A DNA stretch of 64,000 nt from Dyella jiangningensis (GCA_000632805.1 CP007444.1:5010772-5074771); one strand, 5' to 3'. Counted from the stretch's first letter, positions 31,683 to 41,000 are shown. A program made the numbers and translations. Notes: generated by a model from the sequence alone, not told the origin.

Positions 31683-32573
31683 TCATGCCGCCACGTGCTT
31701 GCCGGTTTGCGCGACTTTTCGCGCCTCCTGCAGCAGAACCGAAACCAGCCGCACGCGCACGCTGGAACGCGCCCACACGATGCCGATGCATCGCGGTACT
31801 GCAGCATTCGGCAATGGAATGCGCACCAGATCGAGCCCTTCGGGCCACGGTTGTGCCCAGTCGGGCACCAGGGACACGCCCAATCCGCGATCCACCATGA
31901 CCGCGATCGCATTCAGCGCGTTCAGCTCGAAACGCTCGCGCGGCACGATGCCGTTGGCGCGCAGGTAGTCGTCGGCCTGGCGTCCGCCCCACTGGTTGCG
32001 GTCGTAGCGGATCAGCGGCTCGCTCGCGAGCAGCTCATGGGGATCGCGTCCCGCCATGCTGCGCGGGGCCAGCACGATCAGCGGCTCCTCGCGCAGCAAT
32101 TGCCACTCGCAGGTCTTGGGCAGCGGGAAGGGTGCCTGCAGAACCACGGCGGCATCGAGGTCGCCGTCTTCCACTGCGCGATAGAGATCCACCGAGAAGC
32201 CGGGCTTGATGAACACGTTGATCTGCGGGAACGCCTCCACCATGCGCGCGAGGATGTCCGGAAGCATGCCGGCGAGTGCGGTCTGGCAGGCGCCGAGACG
32301 CAGTTCGCCGGAGACGTCGCTTTCGTTGGCGATGCTGCGCAGGTTCGCCACCTGCCGAAGCAGGTCGCGGGACTGCTGCAGGATGCGCGAGCCTTCCTCC
32401 GTCACGCTTACCGTGCGGCCCACGCGGGCGATCAGCGTGGCGCCGATCTCGCGCTCCAGCGTGCGTATCTGCTGTGCCACGGCCGCCGGCGTGATGTTGA
32501 GCACACGCGCCGCCGCCGCCATCGAGCCCTGGTCGACGGTGATGATGAAGGTCTGCAGGAACTGGGTTTCCAA
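31683..32573 (-). CDS. LysR-family transcriptional regulator
   Basis: A 296-residue regulator with the LysR winged helix at residues 1-60 (METQFLQTFIITVDQGSMAAAARVLNITPAAVAQQIRTLE) and a periplasmic-binding-like effector domain from about residue 90. It lies between the symporter gene (82 bp upstream, same strand) and the TonB receptor gene. It probably controls one or both sets. The effector is unknown; the linked CoA lyase and symporter suggest an organic acid or sugar acid. Confidence 0.9.
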   Translation of the reverse strand: METQFLQTFIITVDQGSMAAAARVLNITPAAVAQQIRTLEREIGATLIARVGRTVSVTEEGSRILQQSRDLLRQVANLRSIANESDVSGELRLGACQTALAGMLPDILARMVEAFPQINVFIKPGFSVDLYRAVEDGDLDAAVVLQAPFPLPKTCEWQLLREEPLIVLAPRSMAGRDPHELLASEPLIRYDRNQWGGRQADDYLRANGIVPRERFELNALNAIAVMVDRGLGVSLVPDWAQPWPEGLDLVRIPLPNAAVPRCIGIVWARSSVRVRLVSVLLQEARKVAQTGKHVAA

Positions 32574-32655
32574 GGGCGAACACCTATGCTTTGCCGCAGC
32601 CTACCTGAGCACCCAGCCGGTGTCGCCATGGACTTTCGGCCCATGGCGGCGCGTA

Positions 32656-35082
32656 TCACTCCACGTCGCGGTAGATCGTCAGGCCCTTCAGTGACCGCGT
32701 GGGTGCCGGGAAGCACAGGCTCGCCAGATAGCCGATCACGATGCACAACATGATCGAGATGGCCAGATAGAAGTACGGATGCACCAGCTTGAACGACCAG
32801 GCGATCAGCGTGAGGAAGATGCTGGCGCCGATGCCGATCGCCACGCCCGGCGCATTCGCACGGCGCGTGAACATGCCCAGCGTGTAGGCACCGGCGAAGC
32901 CGCCACCGAGCAGGCCGGCGAGTTCGATAGACACATCAAACAGCGAGTGCACGTCGAAACGCGACAGCAGCAGCGCGGAGGCGATGCCGATCAGGCCCAC
33001 CACCACCGTCATCATCTCGGCGAAGAACACGCTCTTCTTCTGCGAGCCTTCGCCGACCAGCTTGTCGTAGAAGTCCACCGAGATCAGGGTGGCGACACTG
33101 TTCATGATGCCCGACAGCGTGGCCATGGCCGCCGCGAAAATCCCCGCGACGATGAGTCCGGTCACGCCCATCGGCAGCTCCGCCGCGATAAACAGCGGGA
33201 ACGTGGCGTCGATCGGCAGCAGCGGATTCATGCGCTCCGGGTGCGCCTTGTAGAACACGAACAGCGCGGTGCCGATCAGGTAGAACACGAAGCCGCCGGG
33301 AATCATGATCGCGGCGAAGGCCCAGATCGAGCGGCCCGCTTCCTTGTCCGACTTGGTGGACAGCGTGCGCTGCATCAGCACCTGGTCCTTGGGAAAGGTC
33401 AGCACCACGTCGAACAGCACGAGGAAGATGAAGCCCCAGACGGTGGCCTTGGTGAGGTCGAAGCTGAAATCGAACAGCTTCATCTTGTTCTCGGCCATGG
33501 CCGTGTGCATGAACTCGCCCACGCCGCCGTGCAGGCTCCATACGATGAAGCCGATGGCGAAGATGGCGCCGCCCATCTTCACGATGACCTGCACGAAGTC
33601 GGTCCAGATCACCGCTTTCATGCCGCCCATCGCGGTGTAGATGATGGTGAAGCCACCCATCAGGATCACGCTCCACGTCACGCTGATGCCGGTGATGGTG
33701 GCGATGGCGAGCGCCGGCAGGAACAGGATCACGCTCATGCGGCTGCCGATCTGGGTGAGGATGCACAGCGCACTGGCGAGCATGCGGATGGCCGGATGGA
33801 AGCGCGTTTCCAGATACGAGAACACCGACATCAGGTCGAGCCGGCGCAGCAATGGCACGATCCACACGGCCACGAACATCAGGCCGAACACGGCGATGAG
33901 GTTGTTGGTGAGGTACTGCCAGTTGCTCTCGAACGCCTTGGCCGGGATGGCGATGAAGCTGATCGAACTCGTGTTGGCGGCATACAGGCTCACGCCCGCT
34001 GCCCAGAACGGAATGCTGCGGCCGCCGACGAAGAAGCTGGAGGTGGAGTTGCGCTTCTCGCGAAGGTAGAAGTAAAGGCCGATGCCGATCATCGCGGCGA
34101 GGTAGACCACGATGACGATCCAGTCCAGCCAGCGCAGCAGCAGTTTGCTGGACTGCACCTGGGCCGAAGTGATTTCGATCTTGCCGTTCGCATGGGACGC
34201 CCACAGCAGGCCATTCCGCCACGCGGTGATGGCCTGCGGGTCTTCGACGGAGGCGCCGGGCAGGGTGGTCCAGGCGCTGGTGATGGTCTGGAAGGTGGCA
34301 GGACGCGCCGCGCCACCATCGGCGCCGCGCAGCAGGAACATCAGGTGGGCCTGTCCCATGGATCGGGCCGACGAGGCCACCACGGTGCCGGGCACGTCGC
34401 CGCGATCTTTCCAGGTACCGTCGTTGGCGGCCTGCCACAATCGCTCGCGGCCGCCGGTCTGCGCCACCGTGACGAAGGCACTCGCGCTCTGGGCGGTGAG
34501 CGAGGTGGCATCGGCGTCTCCCGGCCAACCGGCGCGATCAGTCCACTGCGTTGAAGCGACGCCCAGCGGAAGTCGCAGCAGGCGGTTTCCGTCGGATGCC
34601 TGGCCGGCGACGAACACTGCGTTGTCGTTGGCGGTTGCCTGTGCGTGCGCGATGGCCTTCGGCAGCGCAGGCAGTGGTTCGAGCGAAAGCATGCCATCGT
34701 GCAAGGAGAGGTGTGCCACGCCGGTAACCGTCGTGGCGTCACCGAGGAGTGCATAGCCCTGGCTGCCATTGCCGAACAACGCGGCCACGTGGGACGCGGC
34801 ATCCGGCGATGCCCATCGAAGTGCTCGCCACTGCTGGTCCTCGTAGGCAACGACGCCATGGTCAGTCTGGGCGACCGGATACCCATCGACCACGACCAGC
34901 GAACGAATGGCTTGCGCGTCGAGCGCAGGCAATGCACTCGCGCGCATGGGCGTGAGCGTGTCGGCCATCGTGGGGAAAACCGCCAACAGAAGCAGGGCGG
35001 CGAGCCATGGTGCCCACCACAAACCGGTTGCGCTGGTCTTCTTCCGCCCCCGCGGCCTTGCCTGCCCCCACATGCCCATCAT
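32656..35082 (-). CDS. Sodium:solute symporter with N-terminal periplasmic beta-propeller-like domain
   Basis: An 808-residue fusion. An N-terminal membrane anchor or signal (WWAPWLAALLLLAVFPTMADT) is followed by about 270 residues of repeated beta-rich units of the form VVVDGYPVAQTDHGVVAYEDQQW, with no membrane segments, resembling a sialidase or kelch-like propeller. From about residue 320 comes an SSS-family transporter with some 13 membrane helices (WLDWIVIVVYLAAMIGIGLY, VGGRSIPFWAAGVSLYAANTSS, GGMKAVIWTDFVQVIV). Similar propeller-SSS fusions are known for sialic-acid-type transporters. It overlaps the CoA lyase gene by four bases. Substrate unknown. Confidence 0.85.
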   Translation of the reverse strand: MMGMWGQARPRGRKKTSATGLWWAPWLAALLLLAVFPTMADTLTPMRASALPALDAQAIRSLVVVDGYPVAQTDHGVVAYEDQQWRALRWASPDAASHVAALFGNGSQGYALLGDATTVTGVAHLSLHDGMLSLEPLPALPKAIAHAQATANDNAVFVAGQASDGNRLLRLPLGVASTQWTDRAGWPGDADATSLTAQSASAFVTVAQTGGRERLWQAANDGTWKDRGDVPGTVVASSARSMGQAHLMFLLRGADGGAARPATFQTITSAWTTLPGASVEDPQAITAWRNGLLWASHANGKIEITSAQVQSSKLLLRWLDWIVIVVYLAAMIGIGLYFYLREKRNSTSSFFVGGRSIPFWAAGVSLYAANTSSISFIAIPAKAFESNWQYLTNNLIAVFGLMFVAVWIVPLLRRLDLMSVFSYLETRFHPAIRMLASALCILTQIGSRMSVILFLPALAIATITGISVTWSVILMGGFTIIYTAMGGMKAVIWTDFVQVIVKMGGAIFAIGFIVWSLHGGVGEFMHTAMAENKMKLFDFSFDLTKATVWGFIFLVLFDVVLTFPKDQVLMQRTLSTKSDKEAGRSIWAFAAIMIPGGFVFYLIGTALFVFYKAHPERMNPLLPIDATFPLFIAAELPMGVTGLIVAGIFAAAMATLSGIMNSVATLISVDFYDKLVGEGSQKKSVFFAEMMTVVVGLIGIASALLLSRFDVHSLFDVSIELAGLLGGGFAGAYTLGMFTRRANAPGVAIGIGASIFLTLIAWSFKLVHPYFYLAISIMLCIVIGYLASLCFPAPTRSLKGLTIYRDVE

Positions 35083-35930
35083 TGCTCCACTGCTGCCAAC
35101 ATGGCCTGCGCGCGCTTGAGAAACGGCAGGTCGATCATCTTGCCATCCAGCACGAACGCGCCGCGTCCGGCGTGTTCGGCGAGCCGTGCCGCTTCCACGA
35201 TGCGTCGCGCGATGGCGAGTTCAGCTTCCGTCGGGGCGAACGCCGCATTGGCCAGCGCCACCTGGCGCGGATGGATGCAACTCTTGCCGGCGAACCCCAG
35301 GCGGCGCGCCATCATCGCTTCTGCCGTGAAGCCGTCGCCATCTTCCAGATCGGCGTACGCGCCATCGATGGCGAACAAGCCCGCCTGCGCCGCGGCCATC
35401 TTCACCGCAAACATCGCCGCATGCACATTGGCCGTATCGCGGCGCGCGATGCCTTGTGCCTCGAACAAGTCAGCCAGGCCCAATTGGAGGCCCGCGACGC
35501 GCGGATGCGCCCTTGCGATGTCGGCCGCGTTGGCCAGCGATAGCGGTGTCTCGATGTTGACGAGCAGGCGAACCGGCTCATTCACTTCGTTGGCCGTTTC
35601 GGCGCGCTCGATCACCGCGATGGCATCGAGAAGCGCGCGCGTCGATTCGATCTTGGGCAGGTTGAGCAGCGTGAGACCCCGGCGTACCACGGCATGGACG
35701 TCCGCCTCGAAATGTTCGGAATCCGGGGCATTCACACGGACGATGATGAGCTTGGCCGCCTCGCGCACCGCCGCGGAAGCCGTGAATTCTCCCACGCGCT
35801 CTCGCGCTTCCTGCTTGAGTGCCGGTATCACGGCGTCTTCGAGGTCGAGCGATAGCGCGTCCGCGCCGCCGGCGAGCGCCTTGGCGAATAATTCCGGACG
35901 GGACCCGGGAACGAAAAGCTTGCTGCGCAT
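35079..35930 (-). CDS. CitE-like CoA ester lyase (HpcH/HpaI aldolase fold)
   Basis: A 283-residue protein of the citrate lyase beta-like / malyl-CoA lyase family: RSKLFVPGSRPELFAKALAGGADALSLDLEDAV at the N-terminus with the metal-binding Glu and Asp, the substrate Arg in IIVRVNAPDS, a Glu in LVNIETPLSL, and GKSCIHPRQ near the C-terminus. It could cleave malyl-, methylmalyl- or citramalyl-CoA or act as a thioesterase. It is the first gene of the lyase-symporter unit. A CaiB CoA-transferase 12 kb away might supply the CoA ester; that is a guess. Confidence 0.88.
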   Translation of the reverse strand: MRSKLFVPGSRPELFAKALAGGADALSLDLEDAVIPALKQEARERVGEFTASAAVREAAKLIIVRVNAPDSEHFEADVHAVVRRGLTLLNLPKIESTRALLDAIAVIERAETANEVNEPVRLLVNIETPLSLANAADIARAHPRVAGLQLGLADLFEAQGIARRDTANVHAAMFAVKMAAAQAGLFAIDGAYADLEDGDGFTAEAMMARRLGFAGKSCIHPRQVALANAAFAPTEAELAIARRIVEAARLAEHAGRGAFVLDGKMIDLPFLKRAQAMLAAVEQ

Positions 35931-36015
35931 CGATGGGTCCGTCAGTCGCCGTGTTGTTCAATGCGGGCGAGTGTGCGTGACCGATGCTGCGTGAATCGAG
36001 CGAACCCAGCATGTT

Positions 36016-36040
36016 CAATCGATAGTTTTTGTATCGATTG
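36016..36040. promoter_or_regulatory. Perfect palindrome upstream of the CoA lyase gene
   Basis: CAATCGATA - GTTTTTG - TATCGATTG, nine-bp arms with a seven-base spacer, 86 bp upstream of the lyase start. Size and symmetry suit an operator; ATCGATA-N-TATCGAT fits the T-N11-A style of LysR sites. No T-run on the minus strand side that would make it a terminator of anything adjacent. Confidence 0.45.
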
Positions 36041-36178
36041 GGTCGGGCTGCGGTGTTGCGCTGCGGCGCAGAAGCCAGGGAGAAATACGGGCGTCCCTGA
36101 GGTTGGGGCGCTGCCTAAGGTGCTGCAAGCGCGTCAATCCGGAGGTGTGAGCACGGCCTGGAGGGCCGAAACGATAGT

Positions 36179-36201
36179 CACCGGCACTCCCCGTGCCGGT
36201 G
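36179..36201 (-). terminator. Terminator-like hairpin after the cyd operon
   Basis: Nine-bp perfect stem CACCGGCAC / GTGCCGGTG with a five-base loop, 24 bp past the cydX stop on the minus strand. Followed by ACTATCGTTT, so only weakly T-rich. Confidence 0.5.
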
Positions 36202-36224
36202 CGCACTAGATCGGTAAGCGGGCC

Positions 36225-36362
36225 TCAGCGGTCCGGCGGCGGGCGGCGCGGCTCCTTGCGCTGGTGCGCCTCGTCGGTGGCATGCACCTCGTACCACATC
36301 GCGTTGAGGATGCCGAACGCACAGGCCAGGCCGAGGCCGAGGATCCAGGAGAAATACCACAT
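36225..36362 (-). CDS. cydX: Cytochrome bd oxidase small subunit CydX
   Basis: A 45-residue single-span protein starting MWYFSWILGLGLACAFGILN, which is the CydX/YbgT signature, followed by AMWYE and a polar Arg/Pro-rich tail. CydX stabilises the haems of the CydAB complex. It lies 15 bp after cydB on the same strand, as expected for cydABX. Confidence 0.93.
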   Translation of the reverse strand: MWYFSWILGLGLACAFGILNAMWYEVHATDEAHQRKEPRRPPPDR

Positions 36363-36377
36363 GGCTGCGTTCCTCTC

Positions 36378-37508
36378 TCAGTAGGTGTGGCCGGACTGGC
36401 GCACGTGTTCCAGCGTGACGCGGCCGCGCAGCACGCGGTACACCCAGCTGGTGTAGATGATGATCAGCGGCAGGAAGATCAGCGTCATCGCGAGCATCAG
36501 GCCGAGCGTGCCCTTGCTGGAGGAGGCATCCCACACGGTAAGGCTGGAGCGCGGGTCGAGGCTGGATGGCAGCAGGAACGGAAACAGGGCGAAGCCGGCG
36601 GAGAGGATGGTGCCGGCGACCATCGCGGTGCTCGCGATGAAGCAGCCGAGCTGCTTCTTGCCGACGGTCATCTGCACGCCGATGGCGCCCAGCACGCCAA
36701 GCACGGGCGCGGCCCAGAACCACGGATAACGCATGTAGCTGGCGAACCAGCTGCTGCCATGGGCCACTTCCTTGTGCAGCGGATTGGACACGCCATCGGT
36801 CACCACGGGGCCGACGATGGCGTAGCCCGCTACGCCATAGGCCAGCCAGATGCCGGCGAGCACGTAGAACACCACATAGGCGAGCGTAGTCCAGCGTGCG
36901 ATGCGCACCGCGCGATCGGCGACCACATGATCCGCCTTGTACGCGGCCCAGCAGGCGCCATGCGTCAGCAGCATGGTGAGCGAGACGAGGCCGGCAACCA
37001 GCGCAAACGGATGCAGCAGATCGAAGAAGCCGCCTTGCCAGGTCATGCGCAGGTTGTCGTCGAACTGGAACGGCGCGCCGAGGAAGAGATTGCCGAACGC
37101 CACGCCCGACACCAGCATCACGATGACGCCGGAGGCCATGAGCACCCAGTCCCACAGGTTGCGCCAGCGCGCGTCGTGGATCTTGCCGCGGAAGTTGAAG
37201 CCCACCGGCCGCATGATGAAGGCGACCAGCACCACGAAGATCGCCAGGTACATGCCGGAGAACGACACGGCGTAAAGCTGCGGCCAGGCGGCGAACGCCG
37301 CGCCACCACCGAGGATGAACCACACCTGGTTGCCCTCCCAGGTGGGTTCGATGGTCTCCAGCAGCACCAGGCGCTCATCGTCCGTGCGTGCCAGCACGCG
37401 CAGCAGGGCAGCGATGCCGAAGTCGAAGCCGTCCATGACGGCGAAGCCGATCAGCAGCGTGCCGAGCAGCGCCCACCAGATCACCCGCAAGGTCTCGTAA
37501 TCGAACAT
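36378..37508 (-). CDS. cydB: Cytochrome bd ubiquinol oxidase subunit II
   Basis: A 376-residue inner-membrane protein with nine predicted helices, typical of CydB: N-terminal MFDYETLRVIWWALLGTLLIGFAVMDGFDFG, then LETIEPTWEGNQVWFI and GGFFDLLHPFALVAGLV. With CydA it forms the high-affinity quinol oxidase that works at low oxygen. It lies 11 bp after cydA. Its co-occurrence with a nos cluster fits a facultative, microaerobic lifestyle. Confidence 0.97.
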   Translation of the reverse strand: MFDYETLRVIWWALLGTLLIGFAVMDGFDFGIAALLRVLARTDDERLVLLETIEPTWEGNQVWFILGGGAAFAAWPQLYAVSFSGMYLAIFVVLVAFIMRPVGFNFRGKIHDARWRNLWDWVLMASGVIVMLVSGVAFGNLFLGAPFQFDDNLRMTWQGGFFDLLHPFALVAGLVSLTMLLTHGACWAAYKADHVVADRAVRIARWTTLAYVVFYVLAGIWLAYGVAGYAIVGPVVTDGVSNPLHKEVAHGSSWFASYMRYPWFWAAPVLGVLGAIGVQMTVGKKQLGCFIASTAMVAGTILSAGFALFPFLLPSSLDPRSSLTVWDASSSKGTLGLMLAMTLIFLPLIIIYTSWVYRVLRGRVTLEHVRQSGHTY

Positions 37509-37519
37509 GGCTTGCTCCT

Positions 37520-39106
37520 TCAGACGCCCGCGTGCGCGGCGACGGTGGCGACGGGCGGTTCAGGCTCGGCGGGAGGCCATAACCCCAGGCCTTCCGGACC
37601 CTTCTTCGCGTACTTGAGCATCAGCGCCGCATCGACGATTGCCAGCGCGCTGTAGAACAACACGAAGCCGCCCAGCGAGGTCCACACCTGGCCGGTCGTC
37701 ACGCTTGAAACGCCCAGCGCCGTGGGGAGCACGCCTTCGATCGCCCAGGGCTGGCGACCGTATTCGGCCACGATCCAGCCGAGTTCTGCGGCGAGCCACG
37801 GCAGCGGCAAGCTCCAGAACGCGAGCTTCAACAGCCAGCGGCGCTTGTCGAGCTGGCGCTTGCTGGCCTGCCAGAACATGACCGCGAACAGCGCGATGAA
37901 ATAGAAGCCGCAGGCCACCATGAGGCGGAACGACCAGAACAGCACGGGTACGTTCGGGATCGTGCTGTCGGCAGCCTTCTGGATGTCCGCCGGCGTGGCA
38001 TGACGCGGGTCGTCCATGAAGCGCTTGAGCAGCAGCGCATAGCCCATGTCCTTGTCGTGCGCGGCGAGAATAGCCTTGGCTTGTGCGTTGTTCTTGTCCT
38101 CGCGCAGCACCAGCATGGCGTCGTAGGCGAGGATGCCGTCGTGGATGCGCCCCTTGGTGTCTTCCACCAGGTTCGCGATGCCGGGAATGGGTTTATCGAT
38201 CGAGCGTGTGCCGATCAGGCCCATTACCCAGGGAATGCGCAGGGCATAATGCGTCGTGCGGTTCTCCACATCGGGAATGCCGAACAGGGTGAACGACGCC
38301 GGCGCGGGCTCGGTTTCCCACATGGCCTCGATGGCGGCCATCTTCATCTTCTGGTTCTCCGACACCGCATAGCCGGACTCATCGCCCAGCACCACCACCG
38401 AGAGTGCAGCGGCGAGACCGAAACTCGCGGCCACCGTCATCGAACGCTTGGCGAAATCGACGTTGCGGCCGCGCAGCAGGTACCAGGCGCTGATCGACAG
38501 CACGAACATCGAGCCGAGCACATAGCCCGCGCTCACCGTGTGCACGAACTTGGCCTGCGCGACCGGGTTGAACATCACCTCGGCGAATGAGGTCACTTCC
38601 ATGCGCATGGTGTCGGCATTGAATGCCGAGCCGACCGGGTTCTGCATCCAGCCGTTGGCGATGAGTATCCACAGTGCCGACAGGCTGGTCGCCAGCGCGA
38701 GGAACCAGGTCACCAGCAGGTGCGCCACGCGCGAGATACGGTTCCAGCCCATGAAGAACAGGCCGACCAGGGTGCCTTCGAGGAAGAACGCCATCAGGCC
38801 TTCGATGGCCAGCGGCGTACCGAACACGTCGCCCACGTAGTGCGCGTAATACGCCCAGTTCATGCCGAACTGGAACTCCATGGTGACGCCGGTGGCGACA
38901 CCCATCGCGAAGTTGATACCGAACAGCACGCCCCAGAACTGCACCATGCGCTTCCAGACTTCGCGCCCGGTCATCACGTAGACACTCTCCATGATGGCGA
39001 GAATCCACACGAGACCCAGCGTAAGCGGCACGAACAGGAAGTGATAGAGCGCGGTGAGCGCGAACTGCATGCGCGAAAGCGTGACGACCTCGGGATCGAT
39101 GATCAT
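37520..39106 (-). CDS. cydA: Cytochrome bd ubiquinol oxidase subunit I
   Basis: A 528-residue protein carrying all three haems. Visible features: the haem ligand His in FALTALYHFLFVPLT, the quinol loop with GDESGYAVSENQKMKMAAIE and ETEPAPASFTLFGIPD (Lys and Glu needed for quinol oxidation), and a long Q-loop as in E. coli (522 aa), so it is the L-type. It overlaps the stop of cydP by four bases and precedes cydB. Confidence 0.97.
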   Translation of the reverse strand: MIIDPEVVTLSRMQFALTALYHFLFVPLTLGLVWILAIMESVYVMTGREVWKRMVQFWGVLFGINFAMGVATGVTMEFQFGMNWAYYAHYVGDVFGTPLAIEGLMAFFLEGTLVGLFFMGWNRISRVAHLLVTWFLALATSLSALWILIANGWMQNPVGSAFNADTMRMEVTSFAEVMFNPVAQAKFVHTVSAGYVLGSMFVLSISAWYLLRGRNVDFAKRSMTVAASFGLAAALSVVVLGDESGYAVSENQKMKMAAIEAMWETEPAPASFTLFGIPDVENRTTHYALRIPWVMGLIGTRSIDKPIPGIANLVEDTKGRIHDGILAYDAMLVLREDKNNAQAKAILAAHDKDMGYALLLKRFMDDPRHATPADIQKAADSTIPNVPVLFWSFRLMVACGFYFIALFAVMFWQASKRQLDKRRWLLKLAFWSLPLPWLAAELGWIVAEYGRQPWAIEGVLPTALGVSSVTTGQVWTSLGGFVLFYSALAIVDAALMLKYAKKGPEGLGLWPPAEPEPPVATVAAHAGV

Positions 39107-39330
39107 GGGTGGTCCGTTGTCGAAGGGGATGAAGCGGACGCCGGCGCGAGCAGATGCTCGATCGCGGCGGGCCGGGTGTCGGGACGTTCATAGACGGCGA
39201 TCGCCAGCCACCAGATGAGGGTGAGCAGCGCGATCTTGGCGAGTACGAGCAGGATGAGTTCACGCCCCAATCGGCGTAGCGGTCGACGCGGCAACTCGAC
39301 ACGGCTCGGATTGACGTACCGCATGGACAT
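39103..39330 (-). CDS. cydP: Cytochrome bd-associated small subunit CydP
   Basis: A 75-residue protein with one membrane helix (ELILLVLAKIALLTLIWWLAIAVY) between a basic N-terminus and a Pro/Ser-rich tail. It matches the small CydP proteins found just upstream of cydA in several proteobacteria. Start ATG at 39330 (an in-frame ATG at 39324 is an alternative). ATGA overlap with cydA indicates coupled translation and a structural or assembly role in the oxidase. Confidence 0.8.
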   Translation of the reverse strand: MSMRYVNPSRVELPRRPLRRLGRELILLVLAKIALLTLIWWLAIAVYERPDTRPAAIEHLLAPASASSPSTTDHP

Positions 39331-39424
39331 GCAAAGCGCCCCTTTGCTGTATCGGGGCGAGCATACGCAACGCGCGTGAAGCTGTCGTGCGGAGGGTTGA
39401 CGCAGCGGCGGATGGACGCAGGCA

Positions 39425-39454
39425 TAAAAAATGCGCAGCCGTGAGGCTGCGCAT
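39425..39454 (-). terminator. Rho-independent terminator of pepQ
   Basis: Ten-bp perfect stem ATGCGCAGCC / GGCTGCGCAT with a four-base loop, followed on the minus strand by six T. A second hairpin (GCGCCTGCC-GTGG-GGCAGGCGC, 39470-39491) lies between it and the pepQ stop. Confidence 0.88.
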
Positions 39455-39506
39455 GGGTGCCAGCGGCCTGGCGCCTGCCGTGGGGCAGGCGCGTTGCGGC
39501 GGGGCT

Positions 39507-40829
39507 TCAGGTCAAAGCGAACGCCTCGCGGGTGAGGTTTTCCGGTGCGCCGTCGGTGCACACCACATCATCCTCGATGCGGATGCCGCCATAAGGCCGG
39601 AAGAAGTCGACCTTGGCCCAGTCGATCTCGTTCGCCACCGGTTTCGCGCGCAGCTCTTCCAACAGCATGTCGATGAAGTACAGGCCCGGCTCGATGGTGA
39701 CCACCATGCCTGGCTCCAGCACGCGCGTCATGCGCAGGTACGGGTGGCCCTGCGGACGGGCGATGGTGCCGCCGCGCTCGTTTTGCTGGAAACCGGACAC
39801 GTCATGCACCTGCAGGCCGATGGGGTGACCCAGGCCATGCGGGAAGAACGCGGAGGTGACGCCCGCCGCCACCGCGCTTTCCGCGCTCATGCGGATGACA
39901 CCGTGCTCACGGAGCACATCGGCCAACACGTGATGCGCATGGATATGAAGTTCCGGATAGCTCTGCCCGGCGCGTACCCTGGCCGCAAAACCCTGCTGCG
40001 CGGCGTCGACGCTGTCGACCAAGGCCTGGAATTCGCTGTGTCCGTGTGCGGCATACGTGCGCGTGATGTCGCTCGCATAGCCCGCTGCGCTCGCGCCGGC
40101 ATCGATCAGGAAGGAACGACTCTGCGCAGGCGCCTTGCGATCGAAATGGGTGTAGTGGAGCACGGCACCGTGTTCGTTGAGGCCAACGATATTGGCGTAA
40201 GGCAACTCGGCCTCCATCTGCCGGGCCGCGGCGAGGTAAGCCATCTGGATGCCGAATTCGCTCTCGCCGGCCCGGAACGCGCGCTCGGCGGCGCGGTGCG
40301 CGAGCGCTCCGGTGCGACTGGCTTCGCGCATCAGCGCCAGTTCGTACGGCGTCTTGTACGACCGATGCCAGTGCAGGTAGTCGATCACCGCTTGCGGATT
40401 GTTGGCCTCGGCGCCTGGCACCACCGGGCACTCGGGCCCCAGGATGGCGCGACGGCGATCCGCGCCGGGCAGCAATGCCACCGCATCGGTGGCGTTGCGC
40501 ACGATCTCGATGTCGAAATGCTCGACCCAGTAGCCGCTCGGCGCCGCCGGCACCACGTGCCAATAGTCCTTGGGCTGCAGGAAGATCAGCTTGGGCTTGT
40601 TGCCTGGCGTATGGACGATCCAGCTCCCCGGTGTATCGGTGAGCGGCAGCCAATGAAGGAAATGCGGGTTGGCGACGAAGGGGTAATCCTGATCGTCCAG
40701 GAACTTGCGCAGCGGCAGGCTGGCGGCAATCACCAGGTGATCGAACCCGCCAAGCGCAAGCGCCTTGTCGGCGCGGTCGCGCAGCGTGGCGAGATGCTGG
40801 GGATAGAGCGAGGCGAGGCGATCTTGCAT
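39507..40829 (-). CDS. pepQ: Xaa-Pro dipeptidase
   Basis: Cleaves Xaa-Pro dipeptides; PepQ also hydrolyses some organophosphates. The 440-residue protein matches E. coli PepQ (443 aa): N-domain MQDRLASLYPQHLATLRDRADKAL, catalytic domain with metal ligands in IDAGASAAGYASDITRTY (two Asp), HGLGHPIGLQVHD (His), VTIEPGLYFI (Glu) and GGIRIEDDVV (Glu). The start ATG at 40829 follows CGGAGCTCC. A second pita-bread peptidase after pepP; the two differ in class and start domain. Confidence 0.94.
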   Translation of the reverse strand: MQDRLASLYPQHLATLRDRADKALALGGFDHLVIAASLPLRKFLDDQDYPFVANPHFLHWLPLTDTPGSWIVHTPGNKPKLIFLQPKDYWHVVPAAPSGYWVEHFDIEIVRNATDAVALLPGADRRRAILGPECPVVPGAEANNPQAVIDYLHWHRSYKTPYELALMREASRTGALAHRAAERAFRAGESEFGIQMAYLAAARQMEAELPYANIVGLNEHGAVLHYTHFDRKAPAQSRSFLIDAGASAAGYASDITRTYAAHGHSEFQALVDSVDAAQQGFAARVRAGQSYPELHIHAHHVLADVLREHGVIRMSAESAVAAGVTSAFFPHGLGHPIGLQVHDVSGFQQNERGGTIARPQGHPYLRMTRVLEPGMVVTIEPGLYFIDMLLEELRAKPVANEIDWAKVDFFRPYGGIRIEDDVVCTDGAPENLTREAFALT

Positions 40830-41000
40830 GGGAGCTCCGGATGGCTGCTGCGGAGTGGCGCGGCTGCGCAGGGTGAGGGGTGTTACATGATGGCGCTTGG
40901 GGGATGTGGGTGCCAGTCGCGGGGTGTTCGGCTCGTGTCGCGAGGTTGATGAGGGAGAGTTCGCCTTTCCGCGAGATGCCTCACAACCGGCCCTGCCCCC

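Noticed and set aside
32779..34554. 591-codon plus-strand open frame opposite the symporter gene
   Set aside because: Translation is a His/Asp/Arg-rich mirror of membrane helices; no start signal. The symporter on the minus strand is unmistakable.
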